From the NCBI GenBank assembly GCA_022822725.1, contig JAJEAN010000006.1, forward strand, positions 41,850 through 105,849: DNA of 64,000 nt. The letters are read 5' to 3'. The notes under the pieces are model-generated. The model saw nothing but the letters and a program-made list of their open reading frames with translations. It had not been told where the DNA came from and ran no database searches. Shown one piece after another: positions 20,202-32,561 of this stretch (position 1 is the stretch's first letter; each line of letters begins with the position of its first letter). This DNA comes from Candidatus Latescibacterota bacterium (lineage in GTDB: Bacteria > JAAXHH01). The translations under genes and the position numbers were made by a program.

Positions 20202-21209
20202 CTACGGCAGCCTTCTCAGCCGGGTGTGCGACAGCGCGATATCCGCCAGTACGAGAAACAGGGCCGGCAACAGGAAATACCCGAACAGCTCGGTGTACCT
20301 CGAGTAGGCGATGACCCTCATCTCCGTGCGTTCCAGCGCGTCTATCCGCTGGTAGATGTGGGACAGCATCTCGGCATCGGTCGCCTTGAAATAGAACCCT
20401 CCCGTGATCCGCGCGACCTCCCTGAGGGTTCCTTCATCGATTTCCGTAAGGGCGAGGCTGCCGTCGCGGTTGCGTGCGTACGTACGGCCCAGCACGGGGT
20501 CGTCGACCGGGATGGGCGCGCCGCCTTCTTTCCCGATGCCGATGGAGTAGATCCTGATCCCCAGCGCGTCGGCCGCCTTGGCCGCGGTGATCGGATCGAT
20601 CGCCCCCGTGTTGTTCACGCCGTCGGTAAGCAGAATGACCACTTTGCTTTCGGCGGTGCTCTGCCGCAGCCGGTTGACGGAATTGGCGATGCCCATCCCG
20701 ATGGCCGTACCGTCTTCGGTCAGCCCGATCTCCACCTGGTCCAGCAGGCCGAGCAGCACGTCGTAGTCCAGCGTCAGCGGGCACTGCGTGAAGCTTCGTC
20801 CCGCGAAGACCACCATGCCGATCCGGTCGTTCGTCCGTTCACGGATAAAGTCGGAAATCACGGACTTGGCCACGTAAAGCCGGTTGCGGGGCTTGTAGTC
20901 CTCCGCCCCCATGCTCCCGGAAATATCGAGGGCCAGAATGATGTCGATTCCCTCCGTCATCACTTCGGCGCCTTCGGTACCCGTCTGCGGGCGCGCCAGG
21001 GCGAGGATGGCCAGGCCGATAGCCATGGTGCGCAGCGCGATGGGAACGTGGCGGTACTTCAGCACGGACGCGGGTTTCAACCGGTTGACAAAGGAAATGT
21101 CCGAAAAGCTCAGCCCGCCCCGGCGTGCCTTCGAATGACGGCGGTACATCCACAGGAGTACCGGGAGGATCAGGATCAGCACCAGGATCACGGGAGTGGA
21201 AAAAAACAT
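20202..21209 (-). CDS. batA: BatA-like VWA-domain membrane protein
   Basis: MFFSTPVILVLILILPVLLWMYRR, IILALDISGSMGAEDYKPRNRL, VILLTDGVNNTGAIDP; start at 21209. Confidence 0.9.
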   Translation of the reverse strand: MFFSTPVILVLILILPVLLWMYRRHSKARRGGLSFSDISFVNRLKPASVLKYRHVPIALRTMAIGLAILALARPQTGTEGAEVMTEGIDIILALDISGSMGAEDYKPRNRLYVAKSVISDFIRERTNDRIGMVVFAGRSFTQCPLTLDYDVLLGLLDQVEIGLTEDGTAIGMGIANSVNRLRQSTAESKVVILLTDGVNNTGAIDPITAAKAADALGIRIYSIGIGKEGGAPIPVDDPVLGRTYARNRDGSLALTEIDEGTLREVARITGGFYFKATDAEMLSHIYQRIDALERTEMRVIAYSRYTELFGYFLLPALFLVLADIALSHTRLRRLP

Positions 21210-21216
21210 GGCGGAC

Positions 21217-22362
21217 TCAATCCTTTGCCGGTGCCTGCACAGAACCCGCTTTGCCTTCGGAAGCATCGGCGGCGGCAGGAGCATCGCCGGCGGCCGGAGC
21301 ACCTTCGGTGGCGTCAGAGCCCGCCTTGCCTTCGGAAGCATCGGCGGCGGCAGGAGCATCGCCGGCGGCCGGGTTGTCCGGCTCGGCGACTTCCGGCGCT
21401 TCGGGTGGACGCGTCAGCTCGACGATCTCCCGTCCTTCCCGCAGAGAAAGCGACTGCCGATGCGTTTCCGGCGTATACCTGGCGAATTTGACCATATCGC
21501 ATTCTTCGAAAAGTTCCCGGACGACCCGGGATTCTTCGTGGCCGACCTGTAGCGCGTTCAATGCCGCCAGCAGTTCGGCGGTCGTGAATTCCATCGCGGC
21601 TATCCCGTATCGCCCGGACAGGTACCGGCGCAGGATCTCCGACAGCGCGGAATAGTGCGCTTTCACGCGTCCCTGGTCCAGCCACCCCTTAAGGGCCAGG
21701 CGTTCCAGTTCTTCCAGGGCGATCTCTTCGGGCGGTCGCTTGATCGCCGGTACCGTACCATGCGGGTCTTCCCGGTTCTTCCGGCGCCTGATGTACATGA
21801 ATACGGCCGCCGCGATCGCGAGCAATACCAGTCCCGCGATCAGCCAGAAATACCAGGGCGCCCCGCCGGGGACGTCCACCGGGGACTTCAGGTCGCGTAT
21901 GTCCGCGGCGTCATCATCGATCACGCTGACGACGGAAAACGGAATGGCATTCGATTCGGCGGAGATCTCGGTGCCGTCCGACAGGACGCACTTGAGCGAA
22001 AAGGGCGGGATGGCATGCTCGCCCGTCCGGTACAGGGTGAGTTCGTACCGGAGCAGATCGATGTTCGTGCCGCCGGGTCCGGACAGAGGTCCCGCATGCT
22101 CGTAGGACAGGAGATCGAAACCTTCCGGGGGCGTCCCGGATTCCGGCCATTCGATCGCGGAGTCGCCGGGACTCCTCACGGTGACCTGGTACAGGAAGGG
22201 ATCGCCCACGGTAATCCGGTCGCGGTCCACCGAGGACTCGATCGAAAACCCGTGATCTCCTTCCTGAGGTACCGGGAAGGCTCCGGTGTCGACCGGCCCC
22301 GTCGCGACGGCCACCAGGACGGTGGCGAGTAAACAGGAACGCCTCACCGCATGCAGCCTCAC
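21217..22362 (-). CDS. BatD-like/DUF4381-like protein (second BatD-type gene) with repetitive C-terminus
   Basis: Signal peptide, VDRDRITVGDPFLYQVTVRSPGDSAIEWPE, TM IAGLVLLAIAAAVFMYIRRRK, YSALSEILRRYLSGRYGIAAMEFTTAEL. Confidence 0.75.
   Translation of the reverse strand: MRLHAVRRSCLLATVLVAVATGPVDTGAFPVPQEGDHGFSIESSVDRDRITVGDPFLYQVTVRSPGDSAIEWPESGTPPEGFDLLSYEHAGPLSGPGGTNIDLLRYELTLYRTGEHAIPPFSLKCVLSDGTEISAESNAIPFSVVSVIDDDAADIRDLKSPVDVPGGAPWYFWLIAGLVLLAIAAAVFMYIRRRKNREDPHGTVPAIKRPPEEIALEELERLALKGWLDQGRVKAHYSALSEILRRYLSGRYGIAAMEFTTAELLAALNALQVGHEESRVVRELFEECDMVKFARYTPETHRQSLSLREGREIVELTRPPEAPEVAEPDNPAAGDAPAAADASEGKAGSDATEGAPAAGDAPAAADASEGKAGSVQAPAKD
21245..21372 (-). repeat. In-frame 75-bp-period duplication in the BatD-like C-terminus
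   Basis: ttgccttcggaagcatcggcggcggcaggagcatcgccggcggccgg at 21251 and 21326; peptide AAGDAPAAADASEGKAGS repeated. Confidence 0.93.
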
Positions 22363-22363
22363 G

Positions 22364-24142
22364 TCACGATTTCGGAGTCAGGGCGACCATTTCGTTGATC
22401 CGGGCTATGAACCCGGCCCTGGCCAGGGACACGACGGGGCTGTTCCTTCGCTTGACGTAGACCAGGTTCTCGTCCCCGGGGGGGGATCCGCCCACCAGGA
22501 GCGACAGGCGCTCTTCCGGCACGTCGTCCCGGCCCCCGACCTGCAACGTCAGTTCCATGACCGGCCGGTCCAACCCGTAGGTCGCCAGGTCCGCTTCGGG
22601 GTCCGCCGTTACGAAGGCCTCGGAATAAAGGGAATCCAGCTCGCTGAAGGCCCGGCCGACCGAGATCGCGTCCGCGTCGCCCGTTGAAGGCTCTTCCAGC
22701 TTCCACAGGACTCTCTGCTTCTGATCCCGGCGCACCCGCAGCCGTTCGTCGGGCGTGACTACTTCGAACATGTGTACCTGGTAGCCTTTGAACCGCAGGA
22801 TCTTGTTGTCGCGCAGACCGATCGCGGAGGTCGGCATGCGCTGCAAACTGGAAGCGTCCACCGCGTAGATCCATTCTTCCTCCGGATCCATGACGTAAGT
22901 GTACCGCTCGTCGTCGGAGTCCGCCCCGACCATGACCTGCTGGGGGTTCACCCGGTCATCGATCGTAAGCGAAAGGCGGGCGGCCGGTTGCTCGAAACCA
23001 TGCGACGCTCTGTTCGCGGCCGTCGCCGGGATGTGTTCCCGCACGCGCAGGATCTCCAGGCTGTCCAGCATGGCCGTGATGAACTGGTCGTTCGCTCTCA
23101 GTTCGTAGGGCGACGTCATCCGCCAGTCCTCGAAGGCATGCTTGACCAGGGACACGGTCTCGTCTCCGATGTTCATCGTAAATTCGGGGATCCTGTGAGA
23201 CTGGAAACCGAAAGCCGTGACCCGCCGGTAGAAATCGGGTTCCCGGTCCAGTTGCCGCAGGATCGACGGCGAGACCGAGTAAACGTTGCGCCTTTCGCTG
23301 GTCATGGCGTAGTGCTGGCCCATCTCCTCGTTGCCCAGTGAAAGGGTATGGAGGACGCTGCCGTCGTCGGATCTAATGGTCGCCGTCATCACCGGATCCG
23401 CCAGGCCGTATCTTTCAAGCGAAGCCGGCGCGTCATCGACGAAGGAAATGGCCGTGGCGCCGGTGATCGTACCCAGCGCGTTGATCACTTCATCGCGCTC
23501 CGCAGGCAGTCGGTAGGGCGCTTCCACGCGCCAGGTCCCGAAGGGGTCCAGCCTGATGACGACCCGGCGGTCGCCCTTTTCCAGGACAATCTCCTCCACA
23601 TCGTCCCGTTCGACCCGCATCAGCCTGCGGTCCCGCAACGCATCGGCCGTCTTGCGCAGGTTCCCGTTGGTCTGTGCGGTGATGAGAAACACCCGCCGCG
23701 TACCCTGCTCCACGGCGTAGTGGGCCGCGCCCGTCGGGTTCACGTCTCCCAGCAGCAATACCATGGGCTTGTCGAGACCCTGGACGACCTCGACGGACGC
23801 CGACGGATGCTCGAGTCCGTATTCCGAAAGTACTTCCGCCGAATCGGCGACGGTCCGGGCCGGAGACAGGATGGCGAACTCCCGCAGCAGCGCCCCCACG
23901 ATGTCCGGGTCCGCCGCGTACCGGACGGGATCGGTAATCACCCAGCCTTCCAGCGGGACCTTCTCGACCGTCGCGACCTCGCCGTCGACGGCGACCCTGA
24001 TCTCGACGACCTCTTCCGCGTTGAGCTCGAACACGCGCTCGGCTTCCACGACTTCTTCTTCCTCGAACACAAAGAGGAAGAAAACAGCCGCCAGCAGTCC
24101 CAGGATCAAGGCCAGCAGGATCGTGTACCGTCCACCGCCCAC
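22364..24142 (-). CDS. DUF4340-domain protein
   Basis: N-terminal TM, repeated lobes WVITDPVRYAADPDIVGALLREFAILSPARTV...YGLEHPSASVEV...LGDVNPTGAAHYAV; adjacent to GldG-like gene. Confidence 0.8.
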   Translation of the reverse strand: MGGGRYTILLALILGLLAAVFFLFVFEEEEVVEAERVFELNAEEVVEIRVAVDGEVATVEKVPLEGWVITDPVRYAADPDIVGALLREFAILSPARTVADSAEVLSEYGLEHPSASVEVVQGLDKPMVLLLGDVNPTGAAHYAVEQGTRRVFLITAQTNGNLRKTADALRDRRLMRVERDDVEEIVLEKGDRRVVIRLDPFGTWRVEAPYRLPAERDEVINALGTITGATAISFVDDAPASLERYGLADPVMTATIRSDDGSVLHTLSLGNEEMGQHYAMTSERRNVYSVSPSILRQLDREPDFYRRVTAFGFQSHRIPEFTMNIGDETVSLVKHAFEDWRMTSPYELRANDQFITAMLDSLEILRVREHIPATAANRASHGFEQPAARLSLTIDDRVNPQQVMVGADSDDERYTYVMDPEEEWIYAVDASSLQRMPTSAIGLRDNKILRFKGYQVHMFEVVTPDERLRVRRDQKQRVLWKLEEPSTGDADAISVGRAFSELDSLYSEAFVTADPEADLATYGLDRPVMELTLQVGGRDDVPEERLSLLVGGSPPGDENLVYVKRRNSPVVSLARAGFIARINEMVALTPKS

Positions 24143-24155
24143 AGCGCTTCGCCTC

Positions 24156-25775
24156 CTATTTCCTTCTCCACCACACCAGGACGCCCGCGATCAGGATGGC
24201 GATGGGCGACAGGATGCCGGTGGCGATGAAGATATCCCGCATCTGGCTCAGCGAGATCTGAACCAGCCTGGTGTCGCTGGACTTGGGCCGGATCGCGAGC
24301 AGGTCCTCCTCCTGGGCGAGCCAGTTGAGGATGTTCAGGACCAGGTCGCCGTTGCCCGGCAGCACGATGTAGGCATTGGACGCGAAGGACGAATTGCCGA
24401 GGACCACGATGCGGGTCTTCAGCTCGTGCTCCTCCGGCCGCATCGCCATCTCCTGGGGCGTCAGCGTACGCATGTCCCTGCGCGGAAGCGCCCTGGGGAC
24501 GGCCGTGATCGCCACGGCGATGGAAACGGGTCCGGGCTCGTCCATCCCGGGGTCCAGCACCGGAGTGTATTCCACGGCTTCTTCCGGCGTGGCCGGCAGC
24601 GTGGTCTCCGCCCAGCTGCGGGGTCCGGTCATGGCGATGGTCTGGACCTCCACGGTGTCGTCGGAGGCCGACGCCGGTTCGACGGACCGTACCAGCGGAA
24701 AGAAACTCACGGTGCTGCCGAGTGGGCGCGTGATGGGGTGGGCCGGGTACTGCATGACGGCCGGCATGTATTCATTCATGCCGGGCAACCGTCCCACGGC
24801 GCTCTCGTCGATGACCACGTTTTCGCCGATCCTCACCTTCCATTGGGCGAGGAGCGCCGACAGGTCGGCGCTTTCTTCCGGGTAATCGGGGTTGATCAGA
24901 AACAGGGCGCGGCCGCCGCGGTCCAGGTATTCGCGAATGGCTTCCTGCTCGTTGCCCACCAGGTTGGACCGGGGACCCGCCACCACGAGAACGCTGCAGT
25001 CCGCCGGGACCTCCACTTCGCGGAGCAGCGAGAAACTCTTGACGATGTAACTCTGGTTCTCGAGCAGCTGGAGCAGCCTGTTGTAGCCGGCCTGGTCGGT
25101 CAGGTTGACGTTATGCTCGCCGTGGCCTTCCAGGAAGTAAATGGTCTTCTGGCCTTCCCGCGTAACCTTGACCAGTGCGTTGGTCACGTTCGCTTCGAGG
25201 TAGCGGTTGATGTGCTCCGTCTTGCCCTCGCTTTCGAACACGATCGTTCCGTAGGAGGAGATATTGTACTGGCGGGCTATGCTGGGTTCGAGATCGGGGT
25301 CAATGAATTCATAGGTGATATGGTCCGAGTGGTACTGGAACTGGTTCAGCATGTCGTCGATCTGGTGTTGTTGCATGGCATCGGACCCGCTGGATCTGAA
25401 GAATCCCACGATGTGGACATCCTGCTCCAGCTCTTCCAGCACGCTGATGGACAGGTCGGCGAGGCTGAACCGCTGGTTGGCCGTCGTGTCGTACCGCTGT
25501 GCGTACCGCGCGCCGATCAGGTTCACGAAGGAAAGGATGCCGATAACCAGCAGGACCATGACAGCGGTGTTGGCGCCATAGCGCGTCGTGCGTCGTCCCA
25601 GCAGGTTCCACACCGTTTCCCACTCGAGGACCACCCAGGCGGACCCGAGCGCCAGGCCGGCCAGCAGGACGATAAGGACCGTGCGCGGCGGCGTCGTATC
25701 CGAGACGTAGAAGTACCCGCTGACCAGGATCAGGACGAGACCGAGGTATCCGGCCGATGAAACGAGACTCTTCAT
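24156..25775 (-). CDS. Gliding-motility-type ABC accessory protein (GldG-like)
   Basis: LSISVLEELEQDVHIVGFFRSSGSD, TIYFLEGHGEHNVN, VLVVAGPRSNLVGNEQEAIREYLDRGGRALFLINPDY, C-terminal TM. Confidence 0.82.
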   Translation of the reverse strand: MKSLVSSAGYLGLVLILVSGYFYVSDTTPPRTVLIVLLAGLALGSAWVVLEWETVWNLLGRRTTRYGANTAVMVLLVIGILSFVNLIGARYAQRYDTTANQRFSLADLSISVLEELEQDVHIVGFFRSSGSDAMQQHQIDDMLNQFQYHSDHITYEFIDPDLEPSIARQYNISSYGTIVFESEGKTEHINRYLEANVTNALVKVTREGQKTIYFLEGHGEHNVNLTDQAGYNRLLQLLENQSYIVKSFSLLREVEVPADCSVLVVAGPRSNLVGNEQEAIREYLDRGGRALFLINPDYPEESADLSALLAQWKVRIGENVVIDESAVGRLPGMNEYMPAVMQYPAHPITRPLGSTVSFFPLVRSVEPASASDDTVEVQTIAMTGPRSWAETTLPATPEEAVEYTPVLDPGMDEPGPVSIAVAITAVPRALPRRDMRTLTPQEMAMRPEEHELKTRIVVLGNSSFASNAYIVLPGNGDLVLNILNWLAQEEDLLAIRPKSSDTRLVQISLSQMRDIFIATGILSPIAILIAGVLVWWRRK

Positions 25776-25829
25776 TTACGGTTGTCTCCCCATTTCAGAC
25801 GACGGACAACTAGAACGCGGGGACCGGCG

Positions 25830-26603
25830 TCAACCCCGCCAGCGCGTTGATTCCACAGACCGGACCGTGATGAACAGGCCCAGGAAGATGAAACTCAGGA
25901 AAAAGAGGCAGTCCGTCGAGTCGATAATCCCCTTCTCGAAGGAATTGTAGTGCCTCAGCACGGACAGGTATCCGACCAACTCACCCAGCGTTCCGGTCAT
26001 CGATTCCGCCACAACGTCCAGTATCCAGAGGATGAGCGCGGCGCCGAAGCAGACTACGGCGGCCACGATCTGATTCTCCGTCAACGAAGAGGCGAAGAGC
26101 CCGATGGTGATCACGCCGCCCCCGAGGAGAACGAGTCCGAGGTAGCCGGCCCATATGGGGTCCCAGTCGGGATCGCCGTATATCTGGAGCACCATCGGGT
26201 AGATGATCGTCAGCCCGATCATGGCCGTGTACAGGGTGAAGGCCGCCAGGAACTTGCCCAGGATCACGTGCCAGTCCCGGACCGGCGAAGTCAACAGCAG
26301 TTCGATCGTGCCCGATTTCTTTTCCTCGGAGAGGATACGCATGGTCAGCATCGGCATCATGATCAGCACGGCAACGAAACTCATGGTATTGAACAGCGGA
26401 CGCATGATCATTTCGTTGATGTTGATCCGTTCCATCATCGTCGGATACTGGGCGACCTGCATGAAATACTGGGTGTATTGCTGTAAAAAACTGAAAAACA
26501 TGAGGCTTATGAAAAATATGAATACGGTCGAAAGGGCGTAGAATATGGGCGAAATGAAATAGGCCTTCAATTCACGTCCCCAGATGGCCAGCAATCCCTG
26601 CAT
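25830..26603 (-). CDS. ABC-2 type transporter permease (GldF-like)
   Basis: AIWGRELKAYFISPIFYALSTVFIFFISLMFF, MRILSEEKKSGTIELLLTSPVRDWHVILGKFLAAF. Confidence 0.88.
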   Translation of the reverse strand: MQGLLAIWGRELKAYFISPIFYALSTVFIFFISLMFFSFLQQYTQYFMQVAQYPTMMERININEMIMRPLFNTMSFVAVLIMMPMLTMRILSEEKKSGTIELLLTSPVRDWHVILGKFLAAFTLYTAMIGLTIIYPMVLQIYGDPDWDPIWAGYLGLVLLGGGVITIGLFASSLTENQIVAAVVCFGAALILWILDVVAESMTGTLGELVGYLSVLRHYNSFEKGIIDSTDCLFFLSFIFLGLFITVRSVESTRWRG

Positions 26604-26605
26604 CG

Positions 26606-27553
26606 TCAGTCGCCCTCCTCTTCCTGGGTCGTCAACTCGAGGAAGATCTCCTCCAGGCTCATGCCGGCCGTGGTGAGTTCCACGAGGTCCCAGTTGCTTC
26701 CGACCACCGACGAAGCCACCTCGGAGCGGAGATCCCGGCCCGGTACAACGTCGATTTCGTACTGCCAGAGGCCGTCGCCGAGGGACGAACGCGTCTTCAC
26801 GTCCACGACGCCTTCCTTCTTCTTCAACTGGTCCATCACTTCGCCGACCGGACCCCGGATCTGCGCGGAAATGGACTGCGAACCCCGTAATTGCGCGTCC
26901 AGGTTGGCCGGCGTGTCCCCGGCCACGATCCGGCCCTGGTTGATGATGACCACGCGCTCACAGGTCTTGCTCACCTCGGGCAGAATGTGACTGCTCAGAA
27001 TGATGGTATGGTCCCCGGCCAGGCTCTTGATCACTTCCCGGACCTCGTTGATCTGCTTGGGGTCCAGGCCGTTGGTCGGCTCGTCCAGGATCAGGACGTC
27101 GGGATCGTGGATCAGCGCCTGGGCCAGGCCCACCCGCTGGCGAAACCCCTTGGAACAGTGGCCGACGATCCGGTGCTCGACCTCCTCCAGAGCGGCCAGC
27201 TCGATCACGCGGTTGACGGCCTTCCGACGATCGCGGGACGGGATGTCCTTGATCTTAGCGATGAACTCCAGGTAGGGGCGGACCCGCATGTCCAGGTAGA
27301 GGGGAACGTTCTCCGGCAGGTATCCCACCCTGCGGCGCACGTCGAGGGACTGTCTGAACGTGTCGAATCCCGCCACCCGGGCGGTACCGGCCGTCGCGGG
27401 CATGAAGCACGTCAGCACCCGCATGGTCGTGGTCTTGCCCGCGGCGTTCGGTCCGAGGAATCCGAGGATCTCGCCCTTTTCGACCTCGAAACTCACGTCG
27501 CGGACCGCGGTGAAATTCCCGTACTTCTTGGTCAGGTCCTTAACTTCTATCAC
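26606..27553 (-). CDS. ABC transporter ATP-binding protein (GldA-like)
   Basis: GFLGPNAAGKTTTMRVLTCFM, CSKGFRQRVGLAQALIHDPDVLILDEPTNGLDPKQ. Confidence 0.94.
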   Translation of the reverse strand: MIEVKDLTKKYGNFTAVRDVSFEVEKGEILGFLGPNAAGKTTTMRVLTCFMPATAGTARVAGFDTFRQSLDVRRRVGYLPENVPLYLDMRVRPYLEFIAKIKDIPSRDRRKAVNRVIELAALEEVEHRIVGHCSKGFRQRVGLAQALIHDPDVLILDEPTNGLDPKQINEVREVIKSLAGDHTIILSSHILPEVSKTCERVVIINQGRIVAGDTPANLDAQLRGSQSISAQIRGPVGEVMDQLKKKEGVVDVKTRSSLGDGLWQYEIDVVPGRDLRSEVASSVVGSNWDLVELTTAGMSLEEIFLELTTQEEEGD

Positions 27554-27725
27554 GTCAGGCTCCCGGCACTGCTGTCACTACCTGCGCGCGAACCGCGCAG
27601 TGGTTTTCAAAGTATCCTAATTTAGCGCACAAAGTGATGTAAGGCAAGCCTTTGTTGCCATCCGACCCGATCCCCGGGACCGATCCCCGGGACCGCCCGG
27701 ACGCGCCTGATGCGCCGGTTTCGAT

Positions 27726-28603
27726 TCACCGCGCGAATTTGCGTTCCCGCAGCTTGAAGAACTGCAGCAACGGATCGAAATAGGGCTCGTCGGTACGCAC
27801 GTGGATGGCATCCACGCCGGTCACTCTGAACTGCTGGTCCCTTGCCTCGCGAAGGGCCCGGTTGTATTCGGCATACTGCCTGCGCCAGTCGGCGTCGCCG
27901 GTGTCGACGAGTACCTCTTCTCCCGTCTCCGCGTCCTGCAGCTCGATCAGGCCGATGCCGGGCAGGCTGAGTTCCCTCGGGTCCGTGATCGTGACGGCGA
28001 CCACGTCGTGCCGCTTGCTGGCCACGCGCAGGGGTTTCATATAGTCCTCGGCCAGGAAATCGGACAGGATGAAGACGATGCACCGGCGGGTCAGCAACCG
28101 GTTCAGGTATTCGAGCGCCTGCTTGAGGTCGGTGCCGGTGTGGCCGGGCTGAGTGTAAAGCACTTCCCGAATTACCCGCAGGATATGGGTCCGTCCCTTC
28201 TTCGGCGGGATGAACTTCTCGATCTGGTCGGTGAACATGAGCAGGCCGACACGGTCGTTGTTCTGGATCGCGGCGAAGGCCAGCAGCGCGCAGATCTCCG
28301 CGGTAATCTCGCTCTTCATCCGGTTCGACGTGCCGAAATGGCCCGAGGCGCTGACGTCGGCCATGAGAATGACCGTCAACTCCCGTTCCTCGATGAAGCG
28401 CTTGATATAGGGACGTCCCAGGCGGGCGGTGACGTTCCAGTCGATCGACCGGATCTCGTCGCCCGGTTCGTATTCGCGCACCTCGGCGAACTCCATGCCG
28501 CGTCCCTTGAAGACGCTATGGTACTCGCCGCTGAACACGTCGTTCACGAGGTGCTTGGTCCGGATCTCGATCTGCCGGATCTTCTGGATGATCTGCCTGG
28601 GTA

Positions 28604-28607
<4 letters not shown>
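27726..28607 (-). CDS. DUF58 domain protein
   Basis: SVFKGRGMEFAEVREYEPGDEIRSIDWNVTARLGRPYIKRFIEERELTVILMADVSASG. Confidence 0.93.
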
Positions 28608-29623
<1,016 letters not shown>

Positions 29624-29659
29624 CCTTCAGTTGAAGCCGGTCGGACCAGGCGGACCAGG

Positions 29660-30031
29660 CTAATCAGACTGGCCGGAAGACGAATCGGCCTTCGAGGATG
29701 TTTCGGATTTCGACTTGTCGCCGGAACCCGACGTATCGGAGGTCCCGCCGCCGTCCGATTTGGACCCGCCGGACCCGTCGTCCGATTTTGACCCGCCGGA
29801 CCCGGACGAGGAAGATTCCCGGTCGGCCTTCTCGGCCTGCTTGTAGTTCTCGCTCCGGTAATCCGTGGTATAGAATCCATCGCCCTTGAACAAGAAGCCC
29901 GCCCCGCCGCTGATGAGGCGCTGCACGGCGCCGCCGCATACAGGACACGCGGAAAGGGGATCCGCCGTGATCGACTGGAACTCGGAAAACTCGTGACTGC
30001 ATTCGTTACAACGGTACTGGTAGGTAGGCAT
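29660..30031 (-). CDS. FmdB/zinc-ribbon regulatory-type protein with low-complexity Ser/Gly/Lys tail
   Basis: MPTYQYRCNECSHEFSEFQSI...CPVCGGAVQRLISGGAGFLFKGDGFY. Confidence 0.87.
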   Translation of the reverse strand: MPTYQYRCNECSHEFSEFQSITADPLSACPVCGGAVQRLISGGAGFLFKGDGFYTTDYRSENYKQAEKADRESSSSGSGGSKSDDGSGGSKSDGGGTSDTSGSGDKSKSETSSKADSSSGQSD

Positions 30032-30120
30032 GCGTTCCTTCCTAACAAAACCGGCGCCGACTAAGGCAGCCGACGCCGGTCTTCACGCACTTGGACTTCC
30101 CGGCAGGATGGCCTGGAGGC

Positions 30121-31785
<1,665 letters not shown>

Positions 31786-31838
31786 TCAGATTCAACCGCA
31801 ACCGGACCTTGCGGGTTACGGTTCGGACACTCGATGAC

Positions 31839-32126
31839 CTACGACACGATTCCCAGGATGTCCTCTTCCCGCATCATGAGGTATTCGGAATCATCCAGGT
31901 TGACCTCCGTGCCGGAGTACTTGCCAAAGAGGATCTTGTCGCCGACCTTGACTTCCAGCGCCACGCGGTCGCCGTTGTCGCCTACGCGACCCGGACCGGC
32001 CGCCACGACCTCGCCCTGCTGCGGCTTTTCCTTGGCCGTATCGGGAATGATGATACCGCCGCGCTGTACCTCTTCATCCTCGAGGCGCTTGACCAGGACC
32101 CGGTCGCCCAAAGGTTGTACGTTCAT
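31839..32126 (-). CDS. groES: Co-chaperonin GroES
   Basis: [47 protein letters not shown]. Confidence 0.98.
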   Translation of the reverse strand: MNVQPLGDRVLVKRLEDEEVQRGGIIIPDTAKEKPQQGEVVAAGPGRVGDNGDRVALEVKVGDKILFGKYSGTEVNLDDSEYLMMREEDILGIVS

Positions 32127-32158
32127 TGATTCCTGCTCCTTTCACTGGTGATAAGAAC

Positions 32159-32176
32159 GCTGATTTCGAAATCAGC
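32159..32176. promoter_or_regulatory. Perfect 18-nt palindrome just upstream of groES (candidate operator)
   Basis: GCTGATTTCGAAATCAGC about 33 nt upstream of the groES start; not a CIRCE consensus. Confidence 0.4.
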
Positions 32177-32386
32177 ACGATAATGGACGACTATCTCGTC
32201 CGCCTTCTTAAGTGCAATTTCCGTGCCATCATGGAGCATCCCGGGAGAATCCCGTCCGCAGAACCCGGCAACTACAGCTTAAGTGGTTGTCAATAAGGGT
32301 GTTATACGCATAGAAATGAAATGCCGGGAGGTACGGTCCCACCTCCAGAATCTCTGCCAATCTGTCACACGTCGCCGATAGTGCCA

Positions 32387-32403
32387 TATTGGCAATGCCA
32401 ATA
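32387..32403. promoter_or_regulatory. Perfect inverted repeat TATTGGCA-A-TGCCAATA in the groES/dehydrogenase divergent region
   Basis: Direct reading; 17 nt, operator-like. Confidence 0.4.
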
Positions 32404-32561
32404 ATGCGCAACAGGCCAAAATAGCCATGTCTTTGTGGCGTGTCAAGGCCATTCGCAATTCTGATTGTCAATGAATCGCGGCAGGGTATTTTATCTTTCT
32501 GGTCCATCGCTGACCCCATTACAGACACAGGCAAGATGACCGAAATCACAGGAGCCGTTCC

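Noticed and set aside
20145-21491. 448-aa plus-strand ORF with repeats
   Set aside because: Antisense to batA and the BatD-like C-terminus; its repeats mirror the in-frame duplication on the minus strand.
23763-25760. 665-aa plus-strand ORF
   Set aside because: Antisense to the GldG-like and DUF4340 genes; Arg/His/Gln-rich composition typical of shadow frames.
32127-32330. CIRCE element upstream of groES
   Set aside because: Looked for TTAGCACTC/GAGTGCTAA half-sites and did not find them.
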